Below, in pieces: positions 55,701-61,290 of a stretch of 64,000 bases of DNA. Source of the DNA: Amycolatopsis sp. cg9 (GTDB lineage: Bacteria > Actinomycetota > Actinomycetes > Mycobacteriales > Pseudonocardiaceae); the NCBI RefSeq assembly GCF_041346945.1, contig NZ_CP166850.1, positions 7,610,501-7,674,500 on the forward strand, written 5' to 3'. Within the stretch, counting starts at the first letter, position 1; each line of letters opens with the position of its first letter. Below the pieces are notes generated by a model. The model was given only the letters and a program-made list of their open reading frames with translations, did not search any database and was not told the origin of the DNA. A program made the translations under genes and the position numbers.

Positions 55701-56034
55701 TGTTGCCGTGCACGTCGCCGGCCTGGATGACCTTCCCCGTCACGTTGCCGGTCACCGTGTTGTGCACGCCGCCGTACGTCGCCCCGCTCTCCGGGAGCTT
55801 CCGCCACTCCGTCCGCAGCTCCTCGGCGAACTCCCGGTCCTGGGCCTCGGCCGTCTCCAAGCGCTCGGCCAGCGCGCGGATCGGCTGGGTGTCCGTCGGG
55901 GCCACCGACGCCGCCTCCAGTTCCGCGAGGGCCGCGGGGTTCTTGGCGAACTTGCGTTTCACCACGTCGTACAGGCCGGTCGCACCCTTCGCCGCCAGGG
56001 CGGCGGCGATGGAGATCAGGATCGGTTCGGGCAT
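55690..56034 (-). CDS. Small protein with Bell-like N-terminus and C-terminal RHIM-like amyloid motif (BASS)
   Basis: A 114-residue protein. The N-terminal 25 residues form a hydrophobic, small-residue-rich helix (PILISIAAALAAKGATGLYD) followed by an amphipathic helical region (about 30-85). The last 22 residues hold HNTVTGNVTGKVIQAGD and HGNINL, which matches RHIM-like bacterial amyloid signalling sequences (NxVxGxVxGxVVQAGxxxG) of actinobacteria. Bell-domain proteins of this size with such a motif act as membrane-targeting effectors triggered by NLR partners. No NLR carrying the same motif was seen in this window. Start ATG 56034 is unambiguous; the end overlaps rhaB by 11 bases. The function is inferred only from motif and size. 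Confidence 0.65.
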   Translation of the reverse strand: MPEPILISIAAALAAKGATGLYDVVKRKFAKNPAALAELEAASVAPTDTQPIRALAERLETAEAQDREFAEELRTEWRKLPESGATYGGVHNTVTGNVTGKVIQAGDVHGNINL

Positions 56035-56192
56035 GCTCCCAACCTAGCCGTGGCCCGGCCGGGGAACCAGGGTTGCGCGTTCGTGCCCCACGGAAAGCGG
56101 CAGCCGGGCAGACTCCTGCCACCGCGGTTGCCGATCCGGGGCAACCCCGCGAGCCTGGTCGGAAATTCACCGACCCACGATCAGGAGCCGCG

Positions 56193-56948
56193 ATGGCACC
56201 CCGCACCCTGGCCGCCGCTGCCGCCGGCGCGCTGGCCTTCTCCGTCCTCTTCCCGGCCACGGCTCGGGCCGACCCGCCCGGCGCCCTGCCCGTCAACGCG
56301 ACCGACTTCGAAAAGACGTTCCAGCCGGCCTTCGACTACGACCGGGACGGCTGCTACCCGACCCCCGCCATCGGCCCCGACGGCACCCTCGCCCCCGGGC
56401 TGGCGCTGGGCGGGGACACCAACGGCCACTGCCGCGACTCCTGGGACCTCGACACCACCAACTCCTACTCGCGCCAGAAGTGCGACAACGGCTGGTGCGC
56501 GGTGATGTTCACCCTCTACTTCGAAAAGGACCAAGCCTCGCTCGGCCCGGGCAGCGCCGGTCACCGGCACGACTGGGAGCACGTCGTCGTCTGGGTCAAG
56601 GACAACCAGGTCGAGTACGTCGCCACCTCCCAGCACGGCGGCTTCGCCGTCCACGACCGCGCGAGCCTGCGCTTCGAAGGCACGCACGCGAAGGTCGTCT
56701 ACCACAAGGACGGCGGCTCGACGCACTGCTTCCGCGCGGCCAACGGCAACGACGACCCGCCCGAGAACCACCAGGGCACCTGGCAGTACCCGGCGCTCGT
56801 CGGCTGGGACGGCTACCCGGCCGGCCTGCGGGACAAGCTCGTCCAGGCCGACTTCGGGAGCGCGACCTTCGGCATCAAGGACGACCAGTTCGCCGGCAAC
56901 CTCGCCAAGGCCAAGCCGGCCGGGATCCCGTTCGACGAGAACTCCTAG
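56193..56948 (+). CDS. NPP1/NLP-family secreted protein
   Basis: A 251-residue protein with a clear signal peptide (TLAAAAAGALAFSVLFPATA, cleaved near residue 26). The core has the NLP heptapeptide GHRHDWE at about 123-129, the calcium site of necrosis- and ethylene-inducing peptide 1-like proteins, and VVVWVKDNQVEYVATSQHGG. These proteins bind plant sphingolipids and damage dicot membranes; in saprotrophs the role is unclear. AGGAG is five bases before ATG 56193. There are two Cys pairs in the first half (CYPTPA, HCRDSW, KCDNGWC), as in extracellular proteins. Confidence 0.88.
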   Translation: MAPRTLAAAAAGALAFSVLFPATARADPPGALPVNATDFEKTFQPAFDYDRDGCYPTPAIGPDGTLAPGLALGGDTNGHCRDSWDLDTTNSYSRQKCDNGWCAVMFTLYFEKDQASLGPGSAGHRHDWEHVVVWVKDNQVEYVATSQHGGFAVHDRASLRFEGTHAKVVYHKDGGSTHCFRAANGNDDPPENHQGTWQYPALVGWDGYPAGLRDKLVQADFGSATFGIKDDQFAGNLAKAKPAGIPFDENS

Positions 56949-56983
56949 GGCACGCGCCGGCCGCGAACGGCCGGTGGCTTCGG

Positions 56984-57430
56984 TCAGGTTCGCTTGCGGC
57001 GCGCGATCTCGTCGGAGAGCTGCCGCACACGGGCGGGGTCGGCGTCCCGGGCCACGGCGACGTAGTGGTCCATGACGGCCGGCCGGTAGCGCACGGGCAA
57101 CGTCTGTCCCGGGGCGAGCCGGGTGAGCTCGGTGATCGTGAGGTCTTCGTCCGCGATACCGCGGAACGAGCGGCCGTCGGCGGTCTCCACGTCGAACATC
57201 AGGACCACGCGCGGATTGCTGTTGACCTCCCGCCAGTCGACGAGAACGCCGAGCGCGAGCGCACCGGTACGCAGTTCCGCGTTGCGCTTCCTCGCGTCAC
57301 CGCTCAGGAGCGGGTTCGGGGCGACGCCCGGGAAGGCGGGCCCGACGCCGAGCGATTCCCGGCCGAGGTCAGGCCTGAGCTGCTCCAGCACATTGTCGAG
57401 GTGGCCGGGCTTCTTCTTCCGACCGAACAC
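56984..57430 (-). CDS. Hypothetical cytoplasmic protein
   Basis: A 148-residue protein without membrane spans. The beginning is basic (MFGRKKKPGHLDNVLEQL) and the centre has RVVLMFDVETADGRSFRGIA followed by ELTRLAPGQTLPVRYRPAVM, resembling the small beta-rich regions seen in several actinobacterial unknown families. I do not assign a family. ATG 57430 is the natural start. It stands alone between the NLP gene and the two-component genes. Confidence 0.7.
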   Translation of the reverse strand: MFGRKKKPGHLDNVLEQLRPDLGRESLGVGPAFPGVAPNPLLSGDARKRNAELRTGALALGVLVDWREVNSNPRVVLMFDVETADGRSFRGIADEDLTITELTRLAPGQTLPVRYRPAVMDHYVAVARDADPARVRQLSDEIARRKRT

Positions 57431-57558
57431 CCTGCCCCCTCCGCACGCCGTGCCGGAAGTTCGGCCTGGCCTTCGTCCTCGCCGCGATCATACGTTGCGG
57501 CCCTTCCCGGCCTCCGCTGCATCGCCCGGTCCCGAGGGGGCCAGCCGTCGGACCCGCG

Positions 57559-58167
57559 CTAGAGCCAGCCCCGCTCGTCGGCGATCCGGACCGCCTCCAC
57601 GCGGTTCCGTGCGCCGGTCTTCGTGATCGCCGCGGAGACGTAGTTGCGGACCGTGCCTTCGGACAGGTAGAGCCGGGACGCGATCTCGGCGATCGTCGCG
57701 CCGGTCCGCGCGGTGATCAGGACGTCGCGTTCGCGGGCGGTGAGCGGGGACTCGCCCGCCGCCAGGGTGGCGACCGCCAGCGCCGGGTCCACCACCCGCT
57801 CGCCGGCCCGGACGCGGCGGATCGCGTCGGCGAGCACCTCGGCCGGCGCGTCCTTGACCACGAACCCGGCCGCGCCCGCCTCCATCGCGCGGCGCAGGTA
57901 GCCGGCCCGGCCGAACGTCGTGAGCATGACGACCCGGCAGTCCGGCACCTGCGCGGCGAGCACCGCCGCGGCGGCCAGGCCGTCGAGGCCCGGCATCTCG
58001 ATGTCGAGCAGCGCGACGTCGGGCCGGTGTTCGCGGGCCGCGGCGACGACCTGGTCGCCGCGGCCGACCGACGCGACCACCGCGAAGTCGTCCTCGAGCG
58101 CGAGCAGCGCGCACAGCGCCTGGCGGACCAGTTCCTGGTCGTCGGCGAGCAGCAGCCGGATGGTCAC
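57559..58167 (-). CDS. NarL/LuxR-type response regulator
   Basis: A 202-residue regulator with a receiver domain (VTIRLLLADDQELVRQALCA; DVALLDIEMPGLDG with the phosphorylated Asp) and a LuxR-type helix-turn-helix (SPLTARERDVLITARTGATI; LYLSEGTVRNYVSAAITKTG). The GTG start overlaps the kinase stop (GTGA), so kinase and regulator are coupled. It should be activated by the adjacent kinase. Confidence 0.92.
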   Translation of the reverse strand: MTIRLLLADDQELVRQALCALLALEDDFAVVASVGRGDQVVAAAREHRPDVALLDIEMPGLDGLAAAAVLAAQVPDCRVVMLTTFGRAGYLRRAMEAGAAGFVVKDAPAEVLADAIRRVRAGERVVDPALAVATLAAGESPLTARERDVLITARTGATIAEIASRLYLSEGTVRNYVSAAITKTGARNRVEAVRIADERGWL

Positions 58168-59237
58168 ACCGTCACCCGCAACCGCCAGCCGCGCGGATCC
58201 GCCGGTCCCGCGGCGAGGGACCCGCCCGCCGCCGTGACGCGTTCGCGGAGCCCGGCGAGCCCGGAGCCGTCCGCCGGCGAGCCGCCCACGCCGTCGTCGG
58301 CGACCTCCACGGTGGACGCCGACAGCGTCACCGCGCACCGGCTCGCCCGCGCGTGCCGGGCCACGTTCGTCAGCCCTTCGCGCACCACCCAGCCGAAGAG
58401 CTCTTGGTGCGCGGGCGCGACGACGTCGGTGGCCGTGGGCAGGTCGGCGGTGACCCCGCAGGCGCGCAGCAGCTCGCGGCCGCGGGCGAGCTCGCCGGCG
58501 AGCGAGACTTCCCGGTAGCCCGACACGGCCGCGCGGACCTCGGTCAACGCCTGGCGGGCCAGCGTTTCCACCGCGGTCATCTCCTCGCCCGCGCGGGCGC
58601 CGTCGGCGTCGAGGAGCCGCCGGGCCAGGGTGCTCTTCACGGTGATCGCGGTGAGCGAGTGGCCGAGCAGGTCGTGCAGGTCCCGGGCGATCCGGGCGCG
58701 TTCGGCCTCCGACGCCAGCCGCGCGACCTCCGCGCGGGCCGCGACCAGCGCCGTGTTGGCCCGGATCGCCTCGGCGAACGCGCCGACCATGAGCACGGTG
58801 AACACGAGCGCGACCGCCTGCGTCCAGCCCGGCCCGCCCGGCCACGGCACGACGACGGCGGCGAGCGCGGCCACCGCCACCAGGACGACCGCGACGTACC
58901 GAGGGAGCCGGGGCACGGCGAGGGAGAGGACGACCGCGGCGAGGAAGAACGCGTCGGCGTGGGCGAAGGGGAGCGCGACGGCGAACAGCACGGCACAAGT
59001 ACCCGTGAGCACCCAGAACGGCCGCGTGGCCCGGCGCGCCGCCGCGGCCGCGGCGAGGAGGTACCCGGCGGCGAACGCGGCCACGACCCCGCAGCCCACC
59101 ACCGCGGTGGTGCCCGCAGAGTGCTGCAGCACGCCCGCCAGCGTCACCGCCGGGTAGACGAGCATGCCCGCGTCGAGCAGCCGCAGCCGCCAGCCGCGCA
59201 CCCAGCGCTGCACGTCCGTCGCCCCGTCCACCGGCAC
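58164..59237 (-). CDS. LiaS/DesK-type sensor histidine kinase
   Basis: A 357-residue membrane kinase. The first half has about six hydrophobic segments (VYPAVTLAGVLQHSAGTTAV; FLAAVVLSLAVPRLPRYVAV) and the second half a HisKA_3 box with RIARDLHDLLGHSLTAITVK (conserved His) and an ATPase with EVADDGVGGSPADGSGLAGL. GTG 59237 is chosen as the most upstream start fitting the four-base gap to the preceding gene. Ligand unknown. The downstream regulator and upstream four-span membrane protein suggest a three-gene signalling unit. Confidence 0.88.
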   Translation of the reverse strand: MPVDGATDVQRWVRGWRLRLLDAGMLVYPAVTLAGVLQHSAGTTAVVGCGVVAAFAAGYLLAAAAAARRATRPFWVLTGTCAVLFAVALPFAHADAFFLAAVVLSLAVPRLPRYVAVVLVAVAALAAVVVPWPGGPGWTQAVALVFTVLMVGAFAEAIRANTALVAARAEVARLASEAERARIARDLHDLLGHSLTAITVKSTLARRLLDADGARAGEEMTAVETLARQALTEVRAAVSGYREVSLAGELARGRELLRACGVTADLPTATDVVAPAHQELFGWVVREGLTNVARHARASRCAVTLSASTVEVADDGVGGSPADGSGLAGLRERVTAAGGSLAAGPADPRGWRLRVTV

Positions 59238-59241
59238 GACG

Positions 59242-59622
59242 CTACCGCGCCCGCCGCCGGGTGATCAGCACGGTGACGCCGAGGAGGAGCAGGCCGCAGA
59301 CGCCCTGTTCCAGCCGCAGCCACAGCGGGAACAGCCCGGGCAGCGCGACGATGACGGCGATCGCCACGAGCATCACCGCCGAGACGATCCGCAGCCGCAA
59401 CAGCCCCTTCCGCGAGCCGCGGGCGGCGCTGCGGGCGAAGCCGAACGTCAGCAGCGAGCTGGCGACGACGAGCGTGGCGCGCACCCACACCGCGTCGGTC
59501 ACCACCGCCGGGTGGTTCCGGAACAGGACGATCACGGCGAGCGTGAGCACGGAGAGCGCGGCGTAAGCGCCGGTGAGCAGCAGCACCGGCCGGAACCCGG
59601 CGGTGAGAGTCGTGGTGGTCAT
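59242..59622 (-). CDS. Four-span membrane protein of the two-component operon
   Basis: A 126-residue protein with four hydrophobic spans (VLLLTGAYAALSVLTLAVIV; ATLVVASSLLTFGFARSA; IVSAVMLVAIAVIVALPGLF; GVCGLLLLGVTVLITRR). I do not recognise the family. It is the first gene of the set, four bases before the kinase gene, so it may sense or modulate the kinase, as small membrane partners of Lia-type kinases do. Confidence 0.75.
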   Translation of the reverse strand: MTTTTLTAGFRPVLLLTGAYAALSVLTLAVIVLFRNHPAVVTDAVWVRATLVVASSLLTFGFARSAARGSRKGLLRLRIVSAVMLVAIAVIVALPGLFPLWLRLEQGVCGLLLLGVTVLITRRRAR

Positions 59623-59709
59623 GCCGGAAATGCTCGTGCGCGGGCCGCCGCCGGGGCAGTGCCGTCCCGCACCGGGCCGTCATGACATTTGTCATCGGCG
59701 CGGTACTGG

Positions 59710-59721
59710 GAGAGCGCTCTC
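59710..59721. promoter_or_regulatory. LacI-type operator GAGAGCGCTCTC before the second LacI gene
   Basis: gagagcgctctc is a perfect 12-base palindrome, part of the wider tgggagagcgctctcaca that resembles the CebR-type operator TGGGAGCGCTCCCA. It lies 22 bases before the LacI start, so autoregulation is likely. Confidence 0.6.
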
Positions 59722-59742
59722 ACAGCGTGCTACAAAGGACGG

Positions 59743-60774
59743 GTGACGACGCAGCCGCCCACCCTGGAGGACGTCGCGCGGGTCGCCGGCGTCTCGCGGG
59801 CCACGGTGTCCCGCGTGGTCAACAGCGTCCGCAACGTCGACCCGAAGCTGCGCGAGACGGTCGAGCGCGCGATCGCCGACACCGGCTACGTCCCGAACCG
59901 GGCGGCGCGCTCGCTGGTCACCCGGCGCACGGGCGGGATCGCACTGGTGGTGTCGGAGCCGGAGCGGCACGTCGAAGCGTTCACCGGCGGCGTCTTCGGC
60001 GACCCCTTCTTCGGCCGCGTCGTCGAGGGGGTCGTCTCCTGCCTGCGGCCGCACGGGCTGCACCCGCTGCTGATGCTCGTCGACAGCGACACCGAACGCG
60101 CCAAGCTGGTCCCGAAACTGCGCCAGGAGCAGGTCAGCGGCGTCCTGCTGATTTCCCTGCACCCGGCGGAAGACCCGCTGCCGAGCACGCTGACCGACGC
60201 GGGTGTGCCCACGGCGCTGTTCGCGCGGCCCGCCCGCCCGGCGCCGGTGTGCTACGTCGACGTCGCCCACCAGGACGGCGCCCGGCTCGCGGCCGAGCGG
60301 CTCGTTTCGCGCGGCTGCCGGCGCGTCGCGACGATCGCGGGCCCGGCGGGCACCCCGGCCGGCCAGGACCGGCTGGCCGGGTTCCGCGACGCCATGGCCC
60401 GCCACGGCCACGCGTACGTGGCGGTCGCCGAGGGCGATTTCACCGAGCACGGCGGCGAACGGGCGATGGAACGCCTGCTGGCCGAGGAACCGGCCCTCGA
60501 CGGGCTCTTCGTGGCCAACGACCTGATGGCCTACGGCGCGCTGACGGTGCTGCGCGAAGCCGGCCGGCGCGTCCCGGCCGACGTGGCGGTGGTCGGCTTC
60601 GACGACAGCCGGGTCGCGCTGAGCTGCCGGCCCCGGCTGACGACGGTCCGCCAGCCGGTCGAGGCGATGGGCGCGGCGATGGCCCGGATGGTCCTGGACC
60701 GGATGGCCGACCCGGACCTGCGCGCCGAATCGGTGATCTTCGACCCGGAACTGGTGGTTCGCGACTCGGGCTGA
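59743..60774 (+). CDS. LacI-family transcriptional regulator
   Basis: A 343-residue LacI/GalR regulator: TLEDVARVAGVSRATVSRVV, then VPNRAARSLVTRRTGGIALV and DGLFVANDLMAYGALTVLRE with VAVVGFDDSRVALSCRPRLT. GTG 59743 has AAAGGA upstream. It is followed by a DinB-family pseudogene and then the GH31 gene, whose promoter carries a LacI-type palindrome of a different sequence (61239-61256). It may control a sugar or oligosaccharide pathway. Confidence 0.9.
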   Translation: MTTQPPTLEDVARVAGVSRATVSRVVNSVRNVDPKLRETVERAIADTGYVPNRAARSLVTRRTGGIALVVSEPERHVEAFTGGVFGDPFFGRVVEGVVSCLRPHGLHPLLMLVDSDTERAKLVPKLRQEQVSGVLLISLHPAEDPLPSTLTDAGVPTALFARPARPAPVCYVDVAHQDGARLAAERLVSRGCRRVATIAGPAGTPAGQDRLAGFRDAMARHGHAYVAVAEGDFTEHGGERAMERLLAEEPALDGLFVANDLMAYGALTVLREAGRRVPADVAVVGFDDSRVALSCRPRLTTVRQPVEAMGAAMARMVLDRMADPDLRAESVIFDPELVVRDSG

Positions 60775-60790
60775 GCACCGCGGTGGGCCC

Positions 60791-61171
60791 GTGGCCGAGA
60801 CCCGGCGGAAACCGGTGCCGCGCAACGACGGCGGCGAGCTCGACACCGCGACGGCGTTCCTGACCTTCGCCCGCGAGTCCGTCCTGAAGAAGACCGACGG
60901 GCTGACCGATGAGTAGCTGCGCGAGGTCCTCGTCGGGTCCGGCACCACGCTGCTCGGGCTCGTCCACCACCTCACGCTCGCCGAGCGGGTCTGGTTCGGG
61001 CACCACGTCGCCGGCGGCGAAGACCCCGGCGACGTGGACATGACCGTCCCCGTCGAGGGCACCGCCCACACCCTCCGGTGGGTGCTCGCGCACATGACGT
61101 CCGAGACCGCCCGGCACGCGGGGCACGCCGACATCCGGCGCGAGCAGCTCGACGGCGTCACCGGCCGCTGA
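60791..61171 (+). pseudogene. DinB-like (DUF664) pseudogene with internal stop and deletion
   Basis: The frame reads TATAFLTFARESVLKKTDGL and then TDE, TAG at 60914-60916, and LREVLVGSGTTLLGLVHHLT. CAG (Gln) is expected at the TAG position in DUF664 proteins (TDEQLREVLVPSGTTL). Reading continues in frame with LAERVWFGHHVAGGEDPGD and jumps to TAHTLRWVLAHMTSETARHA, so about 60 residues of the middle are missing. The end (HAGHADIRREQLDGVTGR) is intact. Nonsense mutation plus internal deletion marks a dead copy of a mycothiol-dependent-like DinB protein. Confidence 0.8.
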
Positions 61172-61238
61172 TCTGTCCGGACAGTTCCGCTCACTGGTCT
61201 GGACATCACCCACTGGGTTGTGCTCAGATCGGCGTGGC

Positions 61239-61256
61239 TTTTCCAACGTTGTAAAA
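61239..61256. promoter_or_regulatory. LacI-type operator TTTT-N-CAACGTTG-N-AAAA before the GH31 gene
   Basis: ttttccaacgttgtaaaa is an 18-base near-perfect dyad with central CG, as LacI-family operators have. It lies 34 bases before the GH31 start codon and overlaps the likely promoter. Its sequence differs from GAGAGCGCTCTC before the neighbouring LacI gene, so the controlling repressor may be elsewhere. Confidence 0.55.
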
Positions 61257-61290
61257 CCGCGAGTCCCCTTACCGGAACGGAGTTTCCGCC

